Of a stretch of DNA of 64,000 bases, positions 16,447-25,661 are shown one piece after another; position 1 is the first letter of the stretch, and every line of letters starts with the position of its first letter. The translations under genes and the position numbers were made by a program. The notes below the pieces were generated by a model, which did not search any database, had not been told where the DNA came from, and saw nothing but the letters and a program-made list of their open reading frames with translations. Origin of the DNA: Allopusillimonas ginsengisoli (GTDB lineage: Bacteria; Pseudomonadota; Gammaproteobacteria; Burkholderiales; Burkholderiaceae_B); assembly GCA_005239165.1 (NCBI GenBank), contig RAPG01000009.1, positions 124,001-188,000 of the forward strand. The letters are read 5' to 3'.

Positions 16447-17138
16447 GAAATTTTTTCCTCTGCGATCGCAACAACCCGCATGTCTGCGGCAGGCGTAAGC
16501 GCAGCCAGCGTCTTCTTTTGCAGCGTGTCAAAATCAATTGAATCGACTATTTCGCGCACCAGCAACCCTTCGGGCATGACATCAATGACAGCAAGGTTGG
16601 TATAAATTCGATCGACCACTTTACGGCCAGTCAATGGATAGCTGCACGTGTCGACAATTTTTGGCTCGCCCGCTTTGCTGACATGATCCATCATCACATA
16701 GAGGCGGCGTGCTCCGGTGACCAGATCCATTGCACCGCCGACCGCCGGCATCTCAGATTTCGTGCCTGTCCACCAGTTGGCCAAATCTCCCTGCGCAGAA
16801 ACCTGATAGGCGCCAAGCAAGCATAAATCCAGGTGCCCGCCACGCATCATCGAGAAGGATGTGACATGATCGAAAAATGACCCACCGTCGCGCAGCCCGA
16901 TTGGCCGCTTTCCCGCGTTGATCAGATCCCAGTCGGCTTGAGCAAGCTCGACGGTTTCCCCCATGCCAAGAATGCCATTTTCGCTGTGAAGAATAACTTC
17001 CTTGTCGCTGGGTACATAGTTAGCCACTTTTTCGGGTGCGCCTATGCCCAGGTTTACATACCAGCCGTCTTCAATGTCACGAGCCACACGGGCGGCCAGT
17101 TGCGTGCGGCTATAGCCTTGAATAATCGTCGAAGACAT
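16443..17138 (-). CDS. 3-oxoacid CoA-transferase, subunit B (PcaJ / ScoB-like)
   Basis: A 231-residue class I CoA-transferase beta chain. The catalytic glutamate lies in Ser-Glu-Asn-Gly-Ile-Leu-Gly (E53), and the family's Asn-Leu-Gly-Ile-Gly-x-Pro and Leu-Val-Thr-Gly-Ala-Arg-Arg follow. With subunit A it transfers CoA, typically from succinyl-CoA to a 3-oxo acid. ATG at 17138 is chosen because AAGGAG lies six bases before it; the reading frame could begin at a TTG at 17144, which is less likely. It starts two bases after the stop of subunit A. Confidence 0.93.
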   Translation of the reverse strand: MSSTIIQGYSRTQLAARVARDIEDGWYVNLGIGAPEKVANYVPSDKEVILHSENGILGMGETVELAQADWDLINAGKRPIGLRDGGSFFDHVTSFSMMRGGHLDLCLLGAYQVSAQGDLANWWTGTKSEMPAVGGAMDLVTGARRLYVMMDHVSKAGEPKIVDTCSYPLTGRKVVDRIYTNLAVIDVMPEGLLVREIVDSIDFDTLQKKTLAALTPAADMRVVAIAEEKIS

Positions 17139-17140
17139 GC

Positions 17141-17830
17141 TCAACTCCTTGCCTCTGGCGTAATCTGTACCACACGATGAACAAAAATCCCTGGGGTGAC
17201 CACGTGCTCGGGATCAAGCACCCCCAACTCGACCACTTCGCTAACCTGAGCGATCGTCGTCTTCGCCGCCATTGCCATCACCGGATTAAAATTGCGCGCG
17301 GCTTTCCGATAGACCATGTTTCCCCAACGATCCGCCTGCAGCCCCTTGATCAGGGCGAAGTCTCCATGCAAAGGATGCTCGAGCACGTGTTCTTCACCAT
17401 TAATCTCCCGCACTTCCTTGCCCTCAGCCATAACCGTGCCGGCTCCTACACGTGTGTAAAAGCCGCCTATCCCGGCACCGGCTGCACGCAGCCTTTCGAC
17501 AATGGTTCCCTGAGGAACCACCTCAAGCTCCACTCGCCCGGATAAATACCAGCTTTGAAAAATATTTGGATCGCTGCGGGGGTCTGCTGCACGCGGAAAC
17601 GAACAGATCATCTTCTTGACACGGCCTGCGTCCACGAGCGCCGCGAGCCCGTCCGTACCCGTACCAGAATTGTTATTGACGATCGTTAGCTCTTTGGCAC
17701 CCTGGTCGATCAGAGCATGCACCAGTTCGAAGGGCAGCCCGGCACCGCCAAATCCACCCACCAAAATGGTTGCCCCGTCGAACACCCCCTCCAGAGCCTG
17801 CTCAATGGAGCCGTTGATTTTATTCAGCAT
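17141..17830 (-). CDS. 3-oxoacid CoA-transferase, subunit A (PcaI / ScoA-like)
   Basis: The 229-residue alpha chain closely follows the PcaI pattern: Val-Gly-Gly-Phe-Gly near residue 25, Cys-Ser-Phe-Pro-Arg, Glu-Val-Val-Pro-Gln-Gly, Arg-Trp-Gly-Asn and Arg-Lys-Ala-Ala-Arg-Asn-Phe, and Val-Thr-Pro-Gly-Ile-Phe-Val near the end. Together with subunit B it would activate a 3-oxoadipate-like or acetoacetate-like acid. AGGA precedes the ATG by seven bases. Position between the Bug receptor and subunit B suggests that the imported acid, or its oxidation product, is activated here. No other beta-ketoadipate genes are nearby, so the native acid may differ. Confidence 0.93.
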   Translation of the reverse strand: MLNKINGSIEQALEGVFDGATILVGGFGGAGLPFELVHALIDQGAKELTIVNNNSGTGTDGLAALVDAGRVKKMICSFPRAADPRSDPNIFQSWYLSGRVELEVVPQGTIVERLRAAGAGIGGFYTRVGAGTVMAEGKEVREINGEEHVLEHPLHGDFALIKGLQADRWGNMVYRKAARNFNPVMAMAAKTTIAQVSEVVELGVLDPEHVVTPGIFVHRVVQITPEARS

Positions 17831-17839
17831 TACTTCATC

Positions 17840-18826
17840 CTACTGAGGAACCACACCAATACCGCGCATAAACTCGGGCCAGCGGCTCGCTTCGCTTTGC
17901 ATAAACTGACCAAACTCTTGCGGTGTGCTGCCCTTGATTTCAATGCCAGTGCTACTGAGCGAACTGATAAATTCAGGATCTGATATGACGGCATTCACTT
18001 CGCTGGACAGGCGGTCCACAATGGGTTGTGGCGTACCGGCCCGCACGACCAATCCCCACCAGACTCCGATATCCACGGTGGGATAGCCCGCCTCCGCCAT
18101 GCTCGGAACATCCTCCAGACCCGCAATGGACGAACGCTGGTCTCCCGTCACGGCGAGGGCGCGCAGCTTGCCTGCCTTAACCTGAGGAGCGACGGTCGAT
18201 CCGCCATCAAAAATCATGGTCACAACGCCACCCATTACGTCTGTAATAGCGGGTACGCTGCCCTTGTACGGAACATGCAGCAAACTGATACCTGCGGCCT
18301 GAGAAAGCAGTTCTCCGGCCATATGCAGGCTACCCCCCATCCCCAACGATGCATACGAAAGATCACCGGGTTTGGCTTTCGCCATTTCAACCAGCTCCTT
18401 AACGTTGGTTACTGGGAGCTCGGCATTGACGGCAAGGTAAAGAGGCGTGGAAAACAGCCGGCTGACAGGGGCAAAATCTTTGACCGGATCATAAGCAAGC
18501 TTCTTGTACGACCCCAGGTTTGTGGCAAGACTGGTCATCGAGCCAAGAAAGACGGTATAGCCGTCTGCTGGCGAGCGCAGAACCTGTTCTGCGCCTATCA
18601 CCTGGCTAGCCCCGGGCTTGTTTTCAACAACCACCGTCTGTCCAAGCTTGTCGCTCAGGCCGCGCGCCAGCATGCGCGAAAAGGTGTCACCCAGCCCACC
18701 GGGCGGATAAGGCACCACGAATTTAATGAGCCTGTCGGGATACGATGCGGCGGTTTCGCCAGCAGCGTGGGACGCGAAAGGAAGCGACAGGCTACAGGCC
18801 AATGCCACACTTAAAAAATACCGCAT
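17840..18826 (-). CDS. Bug-family periplasmic solute receptor (TctC-like)
   Basis: A 328-residue receptor. The signal peptide covers about residues 1-22. The mature part has Tyr-Pro-Asp-Arg-Leu-Ile, Val-Pro-Tyr-Pro-Pro-Gly-Gly-Leu-Gly-Asp, Val-Val-Glu-Asn-Lys-Pro-Gly-Ala and His-Val-Pro-Tyr-Lys-Gly, all Bug hallmarks. ATG at 18826 has GGAG seven bases upstream; the open frame extends to 19006 only across the operator. It is the first gene of the leftward CoA-transferase operon, with a palindrome about 75 bases upstream that matches the IclR site at 13976. No TctAB membrane genes are present. The ligand is probably the carboxylate that the operon degrades. Confidence 0.93.
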   Translation of the reverse strand: MRYFLSVALACSLSLPFASHAAGETAASYPDRLIKFVVPYPPGGLGDTFSRMLARGLSDKLGQTVVVENKPGASQVIGAEQVLRSPADGYTVFLGSMTSLATNLGSYKKLAYDPVKDFAPVSRLFSTPLYLAVNAELPVTNVKELVEMAKAKPGDLSYASLGMGGSLHMAGELLSQAAGISLLHVPYKGSVPAITDVMGGVVTMIFDGGSTVAPQVKAGKLRALAVTGDQRSSIAGLEDVPSMAEAGYPTVDIGVWWGLVVRAGTPQPIVDRLSSEVNAVISDPEFISSLSSTGIEIKGSTPQEFGQFMQSEASRWPEFMRGIGVVPQ

Positions 18827-18896
18827 TTGATGTCTCCGGGAATAGTTTTTAGAAGAAGAGATCAATATATACTCGCCGAAAACGTAAACAATCACA

Positions 18897-18913
18897 GTTT
18901 CGATATTCGAGAC
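18897..18913. promoter_or_regulatory. second copy of the IclR-type palindrome, GTTTCGATATTCGAGAC
   Basis: This 17-bp site differs at one base from the reverse complement of the 13976-13992 palindrome. It lies 71-87 bases upstream of the Bug start, where a promoter is expected. Two copies at the heads of two operons, one of them beside an IclR gene, point to co-regulation. Confidence 0.6.
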
Positions 18914-19172
18914 ATAAAATGTTTTGTTGATGGTGTGAGAGTGTGGCGATCTGAGACGGGCAAACCACGCCTGAAAAAACTGCCCACACATGCTGCCCTG
19001 CAGCATGTGTTATCTTAAATTTCAAAGCAAACGCCTTCGCCCTCATCAGAAGTCGCACAGCGGTCGCTGAACGGGCGACCATTTCATGTCACATTACCTC
19101 TGCGCCGCCCGCGTAACCGGTATCTACGCTGACGTTGCAGCCGCAGGGTAATTTCAAAACAAGGAAGACCCC

Positions 19173-20639
19173 ATGGCCGACCGTTACCAAGATTTCCATC
19201 TGCAACTACTGGCAGGAGAATGGCGTGAAGGCAGTGGCGAAGCATCCCGCTCTGTCACAAACCCGTACTCCGGTGAAACACTGGCCACTATTCGCTCTGC
19301 CACCTCCGCTGATCTGGATGCCGCTTACCGCAAGGCCGCCGAGGCGCAAGTTGAATGGGCAAACACGCCCCCCAGTGAACGCGCCGCATTGATGCACCGC
19401 GTAGTGGCTATTTTCGACCAACGTAAAGATGAAATCATTGACTGGTTGATCCGCGAGGCTGGCAGTACACAATTGAAAGCCACGATTGAGTGGGGCAGCG
19501 CCCGCGCCATTACGCTGGAAGCGGCGAGCATGCCCAGCAGATCTCGCGGGGCTACGCTAGGCAGCGATATTCCGGGCAAAGAAAACCTGGTTTACCGCCG
19601 CCCTTTGGGGGTGGTGGGCGTGATCAGCCCCTGGAACTTCCCACTGCACTTGTCACAGCGTTCGGTAGCGCCAGCCCTGGCGTTGGGAAATGCCGTGGTC
19701 ATCAAACCCGCAAGTGACACACCCGTCACTGGCGGCTTGTTGCTTGGTCGCATCTTTGCAGAGGCAGGCCTGCCAGCTGGCGTGCTAAGTGTAGTGATTG
19801 GGCCAGGGTCAGCCATTGGCGATGATTTTGTTGCGCACCCAGTTCCTGCCCTTATTTCATTTACCGGTTCAACGCCGGTTGGCAAGAATATTGGCAAGAT
19901 TGCCACAGGTGGACGTTATCTCAAAAAAGTGGCGCTGGAGCTGGGCGGCAACAGCCCGTTCGTGGTGCTTGATGATGCAGATGTCGGGCAAGCCGTGAAG
20001 GCAGCCGTATTCGGCAAGTTTTTGCATCAGGGGCAAATTTGCATGGCGATAAACCGGATCATTGTTGATGAGCGCCTGTACGATCGCTTTGTCGAGGGCT
20101 TCGTCGCGCACGTCCGCAAACTCAAGGTTGGCGACCCCTCAGCCATGGAGACAGTTATTGGCCCCATCATCAACAAGTCGCAGCTGGAAGGTTTGCAGCG
20201 CAAAATTGCCCGAGCCAAAGAGCAAGGGGCCACGGTACTACTTGACGGTGAAGTGCAAGGGCAACTCATGCCACCGCACGTATTTGGCGATGTAACGCCC
20301 GATATGGAAATCAGCAGTGATGAAATCTTCGGCCCTCTGGCGGGTATCCAGAAGGCGCGCGATGAACAACACGCTCTGGAGCTGGCCAACGGTACAGAAT
20401 TTGGTCTTTCCAGTGCGGTCTATTGCGGAGACCTGAACAGAGGCCTGACGTTTGCCCGCAAAGTGAAGGCCGGCATGACTCACGTTAATGACATGCCAGT
20501 CAATGATGAAGCGCATGTACCGTTTGGTGGCGAGAGAAACTCTGGGTTGGGCAGGTTCAGCGGCGAATGGGCAATTGAAGAATTCACCACCGTGCAATGG
20601 GTGAGTGTGCAGCGCACGCCGCGACAGTACCCGTTTTGA
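19173..20639 (+). CDS. NAD(P)-dependent aldehyde dehydrogenase (benzaldehyde / vanillin dehydrogenase-like)
   Basis: The 488-residue enzyme has all family landmarks: Pro-Trp-Asn-Phe-Pro with N155, Phe-Thr-Gly-Ser-Thr, general base E256 in Leu-Glu-Leu-Gly-Gly-Asn, and nucleophile C290 in Gly-Gln-Ile-Cys-Met. The subgroup most like it oxidises aromatic aldehydes to acids. AAGGA precedes the ATG by seven bases. The alcohol dehydrogenase gene follows 30 bases later on the same strand, so the pair may turn an aryl alcohol into its acid, upstream of the oxygenase operon. The promoter region lacks the 17-bp palindrome, so it may be regulated separately. Confidence 0.9.
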   Translation: MADRYQDFHLQLLAGEWREGSGEASRSVTNPYSGETLATIRSATSADLDAAYRKAAEAQVEWANTPPSERAALMHRVVAIFDQRKDEIIDWLIREAGSTQLKATIEWGSARAITLEAASMPSRSRGATLGSDIPGKENLVYRRPLGVVGVISPWNFPLHLSQRSVAPALALGNAVVIKPASDTPVTGGLLLGRIFAEAGLPAGVLSVVIGPGSAIGDDFVAHPVPALISFTGSTPVGKNIGKIATGGRYLKKVALELGGNSPFVVLDDADVGQAVKAAVFGKFLHQGQICMAINRIIVDERLYDRFVEGFVAHVRKLKVGDPSAMETVIGPIINKSQLEGLQRKIARAKEQGATVLLDGEVQGQLMPPHVFGDVTPDMEISSDEIFGPLAGIQKARDEQHALELANGTEFGLSSAVYCGDLNRGLTFARKVKAGMTHVNDMPVNDEAHVPFGGERNSGLGRFSGEWAIEEFTTVQWVSVQRTPRQYPF

Positions 20640-20669
20640 TTCTGCTCATAGGTTGAAAAGGAAATAGTA

Positions 20670-21761
20670 ATGAACATTCAAGCAGCGGTAACGCATGGTC
20701 TGGGTAAACCTTTCAAGCTCGAATCAGTCCAGCTTGCAGACCCAAACTTTGACGAAATCCGTGTACGTATTGTCGCAACCGGCGTATGCCACACGGATGT
20801 GGTGGCGCGCGACCTCGGGATAGCGCCATTTCCTATCGTACTTGGCCATGAAGGCGCTGGTGTGGTCGACGCAGTGGGAGCGGGCGTATCAGACCTGCAA
20901 ATTGGTGATCACGTGGTGCTCTCGTTTGCACACTGTGGAAGTTGCGGGCATTGCCTGACCGGCCATCCAACAGTTTGCGACACATTCAACGACCTGAACT
21001 TCGGCGGTACCATGGATGATGGCAGCCGACGATTGGCCCAGGGCGAACAATCTCTGGCAACGTTTTTTGGTCAATCTTCATTTGCCACTTACGCAATTGT
21101 CAGATCCAGCAATGCGGTAAAAGTCGATTCCGACGTTGACCTAACGCTACTAGGCCCATTAGGCTGCGGCATCCAGACTGGCGCAGGAACAATTCTCAAT
21201 CGGCTAAAGCCCGAATTTGGTTCCAGCGTGGTGGTCTACGGTGCTGGAGCTGTCGGCCTCAGTGCGATAATGGCCGCCAAAATTGTCGGGTGCCAGCACA
21301 TTATTGCTGTGGATGTTCATGCCAGCCGTCTTGCTCTAGCCAAAGAACTGGGCGCTACCCACGTCTTCAATGGCAAAGAGGTGGATGTTGTGGAGCAAGT
21401 AAAAAAACTAACCGGTGGCGGCAGTAATTATGCCGTTGAAACGACGGGCGTGCCGCAAGTGGTCAAACAATCGCTAAATGCCCTGAAACCACTGGGCACT
21501 TGCGCGATTGTCGGTATCACACCTGAGGTAACGCTCGATATTCACAACGATTTGATGGCAGAAGGCAAGAGCATAATCGGTGTCATTGAAGGCGATTCGA
21601 TACCGCGCGTGTTTATTCCGCAGTTGGTCGCCTACTATAAATCGGGGCAGTTCCCTTTCGACAGATTGGTTAAATTTTATGAGTTTGAGCAGATCAATCA
21701 GGCGTTTGAAGACTCGGCCAGTGGCGCCACCATCAAGCCAGTGCTGAAAATGAAGCATTGA
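20670..21761 (+). CDS. zinc-dependent aryl-alcohol dehydrogenase (XylB-like MDR)
   Basis: A 363-residue medium-chain dehydrogenase. Catalytic zinc ligands are C40 and H60-E61; structural zinc ligands are C89, C92, C95 and C103. The NAD fold begins Gly-Ala-Gly-Ala-Val-Gly. Overall it resembles benzyl-alcohol and geraniol dehydrogenases, and it likely interconverts an alcohol and the aldehyde that the preceding dehydrogenase oxidises. A GGAAA-type ribosome-binding site lies just upstream. A long hairpin follows the stop directly. Confidence 0.9.
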   Translation: MNIQAAVTHGLGKPFKLESVQLADPNFDEIRVRIVATGVCHTDVVARDLGIAPFPIVLGHEGAGVVDAVGAGVSDLQIGDHVVLSFAHCGSCGHCLTGHPTVCDTFNDLNFGGTMDDGSRRLAQGEQSLATFFGQSSFATYAIVRSSNAVKVDSDVDLTLLGPLGCGIQTGAGTILNRLKPEFGSSVVVYGAGAVGLSAIMAAKIVGCQHIIAVDVHASRLALAKELGATHVFNGKEVDVVEQVKKLTGGGSNYAVETTGVPQVVKQSLNALKPLGTCAIVGITPEVTLDIHNDLMAEGKSIIGVIEGDSIPRVFIPQLVAYYKSGQFPFDRLVKFYEFEQINQAFEDSASGATIKPVLKMKH

Positions 21762-21831
21762 TGAGGTTATCCATTGGCGCTTTCGCGCTGATGAACAGAG
21801 ATTAGCAACGCCATTGCGCCGGATAACCTCA
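21762..21831. terminator. 70-base hairpin with 11-bp perfect outer arms
   Basis: TGAGGTTATCC at 21762-21772 is perfectly repeated in reverse as GGATAACCTCA at 21821-21831. Inner GGCGC and GCGCC segments extend the stem with a small offset. It starts at the base after the alcohol dehydrogenase stop. There is no clear T-run, so it may be an RNA-stabilising or attenuating hairpin, or a small mobile inverted repeat, rather than a classical terminator. Confidence 0.5.
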
Positions 21832-21919
21832 CCTGCGGCCAAACCTTACTACTCGATTAAGTCAAAGCCGCTTAAACCATTTGCATGCGCTTATTTGGCT
21901 TCCAGTAGTTTGATTTGGC

Positions 21920-22747
21920 CTACTCAGACACGAACTCAAGCAGGTCTGCATTCAGGCGATCCTTGTGGGTATCGGTAATGCCATGAGGCCCGCCCGCATA
22001 CACGATGAGCTTCGCGCCCGGAATCAGCGCAGAAGATACTCGCCCAGATATATCAATTGGCACGATCTGGTCGTCTTCGCCCTGAATAACCAGCGTAGGA
22101 ACATCAAATTTTTTCAAATCCTCCCGGAAGTCTGTTGCCGAGAAGGCGGCGATGGAATCATAGGCGTTCTTATGCCCCGCAATCATTCCTTGACGCCAAA
22201 ATGATTGAACCGAGCCAACTGAAACCTGGGCACCTGGGCGGTTAAAACCAAAAAATGGTCCCGAAGCAATATCCAGATAAAGCTGAGAACGATTGTCGAT
22301 GGACCCCTGACGCAGGCCATCAAAAACCTCAACTGGCAGACCCCCAGGATTGTCCGGCGTCTTTAACATCAACGGCGGAACGGAACTGACAAGCACAACT
22401 TTTTTAACCCGACCCGTGCCATGACGCCCGATATAACGTGCAACCTCGCCGCCTCCGGTTGAGAACCCAATGAGCGTGACGTCATTCAGGTTAAGAGACT
22501 CAATGACCTGAGACAGATCATCAGCATAGTGATCCATGTCGTTGCCATCCCAGGGTTGGCTGGAACGGCCGTGGCCCCGACGGTCATGCGCTACAACACG
22601 AAAGCCCTTGGAAGCCAGAAACAGCATCTGAGACTCCCAGCTGTCTGAGTTCAGAGGCCAGCCATGACTGAACGTAATGACCCTCCCCTCTCTTGGCCCC
22701 CAATCCTTGTAGTAGATCTGCACACCATCTTGTGTGGTGATTTCCAT
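21920..22747 (-). CDS. alpha/beta hydrolase, cofactor-free haloperoxidase / arylesterase type
   Basis: The 275-residue protein follows the non-heme chloroperoxidase group of alpha/beta hydrolases: oxyanion loop Ser-His-Gly-Trp-Pro-Leu near residue 27, Asp-Arg-Arg-Gly-His-Gly-Arg-Ser, nucleophile S96 in Gly-Phe-Ser-Thr-Gly-Gly, an acid in Gly-Glu-Asp-Asp and the final His in Gly-Pro-His-Gly. These enzymes hydrolyse esters or perhydrolyse acids; true halogenation is a side activity. ATG at 22747 is preceded by AAAGGA. It stands alone between the hairpin and the cyanophycin genes. Confidence 0.9.
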   Translation of the reverse strand: MEITTQDGVQIYYKDWGPREGRVITFSHGWPLNSDSWESQMLFLASKGFRVVAHDRRGHGRSSQPWDGNDMDHYADDLSQVIESLNLNDVTLIGFSTGGGEVARYIGRHGTGRVKKVVLVSSVPPLMLKTPDNPGGLPVEVFDGLRQGSIDNRSQLYLDIASGPFFGFNRPGAQVSVGSVQSFWRQGMIAGHKNAYDSIAAFSATDFREDLKKFDVPTLVIQGEDDQIVPIDISGRVSSALIPGAKLIVYAGGPHGITDTHKDRLNADLLEFVSE

Positions 22748-23012
22748 TGAACTGTCCTTTTGAAATATGGTCTTTCGGCCATTATTAGTGAGAGCAGCTC
22801 TATCGAAAGAAACGATGCAAACACTACCATTCGAAAAGATGCCCGAATACAAGTGTATAGCCTGCTGTGCATTTAAGCCCGCAGTAAATCTCTATCGCGA
22901 TGGGGCCATACTTCGAAACACCGTATCCACGCTGGGTGACGCAAACAATAAGACAGCCTCGTTTGTTCCACGAATGGGGACAGCGATGTTAAAGGCCAGG
23001 AGCAGACTGGGC

Positions 23013-25583
23013 TCAGGACCCAATCCTTCGGCCAATATGCGCCAGCGCTTCCTCAACCTGATCGATCAGCACCAGACACAGGTCTCCTTCACGCAAGCGC
23101 TCCAGCGCAGTATCAATTGCCAGAAACTCGCCGTGAACTTCTTGCACGTGGCTCGCCCGGCTGGCATTTTTCAACCCCTGCCGCAGTAGGGCCAGTACCT
23201 CTCCGTCGTTGCGGCCCCGCTGACACATATCTTCGTAAAGAATCACGTCGTCAAAGGCATCACCAAGAATCTCGGTCTGACGACGGATGTCGACATCACG
23301 CCGATCACCAGCACCGCTAATGACCACACTACGGCGGTTAGCTGGCAAGGCGGATATGGCTTGCACCAGCGCTGTAATGGCATCCGGATTGTGGCCGTAA
23401 TCGGCGATGAGCGTGGCACCCCGATATGAAAACATATTGAAGCGGCCTGGCGCACTGTGTGTGTCGTTGATGAAGCTTGCTGCGCCTTTACGTAGTGTTT
23501 CCCAGCTCAGGCCCAGCGCCCATCCTGCCGCCAGCGCCGCCATCGTGTTCTCAATCTGAAAGCCGATGGCACCGTCGCAGGTCAGCGGAATGCTGGTCAA
23601 CGCTATACGTTGTTCAATACCTTCTTCGGCCAGAACAATAGCCCCTTCGTCTACATAAACGGAGCGCTGTCCTTTGGCCCTGTGCGTAGCCAACAAGGGG
23701 TGGTTACGATCACTGGCAAAAAATATGATGGAAGCTGGGCAATTGTCGGCCATGGCGGCCACCATGGGGTCTGCCGCATTCAAAACCGCCACGCCTTCGG
23801 GCGAAACATTGTCAACCACGACACGTTTCACAAACGCCAGATGTTCGACAGTGCTGACAAACCCCATACCGAGATGATCGCCTGTTCCCACGTTGGTCAC
23901 GACAGCAACGTCACACCGGTCGAAACCAAGCCCCTCGCGCAAGACACCTCCACGAGCGGTTTCAAACACGGCGGCGTCCACGTCAGGATGCAACAGCACA
24001 TTACGGGCACTGCGGGGGCCGCTGCAGTCACCCGTATCGATGCGTTGCTGAGCAACATAAACGCCATCAGAGTTGGTCATGCCCACGGTCAGCCCCGAAG
24101 TCGCGATCAGGTGCGCGATCATGCGTACTGTGGTCGTCTTGCCGTTGGTACCAGTAACTGCAACTACAGGAATGCGGCCATTCTGGCCCTCTGAAAACAT
24201 GGAATCGATAATGGCCTCACCCACAGGGCTACCTTTGCCAAATGACGGGCTCAGATGCATGCGCAGGCCCGGCGCTGCATTCACTTCGACGATGCAGCCG
24301 TCCTGCTGGTCTAGCGAGTCATAAACATTTTCGCTGACCAGATCGATGCCGCAAATATCCAGCCCTACCATCTGTGCGGCGGCGACCGCGATCGCTGCCA
24401 GCTCAGGATGCACGTGATCGGTAACATCCGTCGCCGTGCCACCGGTGCTCAGATTGGCATTGTTTCGCAGTGTGACTTGCGCACCTTTTTCTGGAACAGA
24501 CTCAGCGGTGTACCCTTGCGCTGCCATGGTGGCAAGCGCAATTTCATCGAGCTGAATTTTTGTCAGCGAGCTTGCGTGGCCCTCGCCGCGCTGCGGATCG
24601 GCATTAATCACGTCTACCAGTTGGGCAATCGTGCACTTCCCATCGCCGATCACCTGCGGTGGGTCACGGCGGGCGGCTGCCACCAGTTTGTCGCCCACCA
24701 CCAGCAAACGAAAATCATGGCCAGGAAAATAACGCTCCACGATGACGTTCGGGCCGAACTCAGAGGCCGTCGCATAGGCAGCGTCGATTTGCGCGCGCCC
24801 TTCAATATTGACCGTCACACCCTTGCCCTGGCTGCCGTCGCGAGGCTTTAGCACCACAGGCGCTGCAATTTGTTTCGCAACCTCCCAGGCTTGGACAGCA
24901 CTATTTACGCACCGTCCATCCGGTACAGCGACGCCTGCAGCAGCCAACAGGCTTTTGGTCAGCTCTTTGTCCTGAGCAATCGATTCGGCAATGGCACTGC
25001 TCGCATCCGTTTCTGCTGCCTGAATCCGCCGCTGTTTGCGCCCCCAGCCAAACTGAACCAGACTGCCTTGCGTCAGCCGTCGGTAAGGAATATTGCGCTT
25101 GACCGCAGCAGCAACAATAGCGCCAGTACTGGGCCCCAGCTTGACCTCCTCGTTCAGATCACGCAAGCGCTTAAGACCATCTGTCAGATCGATGGGAGTA
25201 TCTTGCAGGGCCGCCGCGCAGAGCTGCTGGGCCAATTCAAATGCGAGACGTCCTACCGGTTCCTCGCTGTACTCCACTACCACCTGGTACACACCCGCTT
25301 CCATTGCCGCGGCCACCCGGCTGAATGCCACCACACACCCTGCCAGTGTTTGCAGTCTCAGGGTTGCATACGCCAGAGCGTGCGCCAACGAACTGACGGC
25401 GTTCTGACGAGTAGCGGTCTGCAATATATCAATGTCTGGAAAGCGCGCACGCAATCGGGTTTCAAAGGCCTCTACGTTGTCGATGCCGCACTCGACTTCC
25501 GAGCACGACACAATGGCTTCAATAACGGTTTGCCGACCCCACAAATTGGGACCGCGCAGCGCCCGCACTCTGGAAACTTCCAT
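23013..25583 (-). CDS. cphA: cyanophycin synthetase CphA
   Basis: The 856-residue enzyme has an N-terminal domain opening with Leu-Arg-Gly-Pro-Asn-Leu-Trp, an ATP-grasp domain (about 205-440; Lys-Pro-Arg-Asp-Gly, then Glu-Val-Asn-Ala-Ala-Pro-Gly) and a Mur-ligase-like domain with P-loop Gly-Thr-Asn-Gly-Lys-Thr near residue 478 and a full C-terminal part (Asp-Tyr-Gly-His-Asn-Pro). CphA adds Asp and then Arg, using ATP, to make the storage polymer multi-L-arginyl-poly-L-aspartate. The ATG at 25583 is 78 bases after the cphA' stop, so the two are probably co-transcribed. No cyanophycinase is visible in the window. Confidence 0.95.
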   Translation of the reverse strand: MEVSRVRALRGPNLWGRQTVIEAIVSCSEVECGIDNVEAFETRLRARFPDIDILQTATRQNAVSSLAHALAYATLRLQTLAGCVVAFSRVAAAMEAGVYQVVVEYSEEPVGRLAFELAQQLCAAALQDTPIDLTDGLKRLRDLNEEVKLGPSTGAIVAAAVKRNIPYRRLTQGSLVQFGWGRKQRRIQAAETDASSAIAESIAQDKELTKSLLAAAGVAVPDGRCVNSAVQAWEVAKQIAAPVVLKPRDGSQGKGVTVNIEGRAQIDAAYATASEFGPNVIVERYFPGHDFRLLVVGDKLVAAARRDPPQVIGDGKCTIAQLVDVINADPQRGEGHASSLTKIQLDEIALATMAAQGYTAESVPEKGAQVTLRNNANLSTGGTATDVTDHVHPELAAIAVAAAQMVGLDICGIDLVSENVYDSLDQQDGCIVEVNAAPGLRMHLSPSFGKGSPVGEAIIDSMFSEGQNGRIPVVAVTGTNGKTTTVRMIAHLIATSGLTVGMTNSDGVYVAQQRIDTGDCSGPRSARNVLLHPDVDAAVFETARGGVLREGLGFDRCDVAVVTNVGTGDHLGMGFVSTVEHLAFVKRVVVDNVSPEGVAVLNAADPMVAAMADNCPASIIFFASDRNHPLLATHRAKGQRSVYVDEGAIVLAEEGIEQRIALTSIPLTCDGAIGFQIENTMAALAAGWALGLSWETLRKGAASFINDTHSAPGRFNMFSYRGATLIADYGHNPDAITALVQAISALPANRRSVVISGAGDRRDVDIRRQTEILGDAFDDVILYEDMCQRGRNDGEVLALLRQGLKNASRASHVQEVHGEFLAIDTALERLREGDLCLVLIDQVEEALAHIGRRIGS

Positions 25584-25661
25584 CAGGTGATTTTCCTTGT
25601 TGCCACAAAAGCCATCAGAAAGCGCCCAATCATGTTTTCAACATGGGTGCGCCAAACGAGT

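Noticed and set aside
18026..18814. 262-codon open frame on the + strand
   Set aside because: Antisense to a Bug receptor with intact signal peptide and family motifs.
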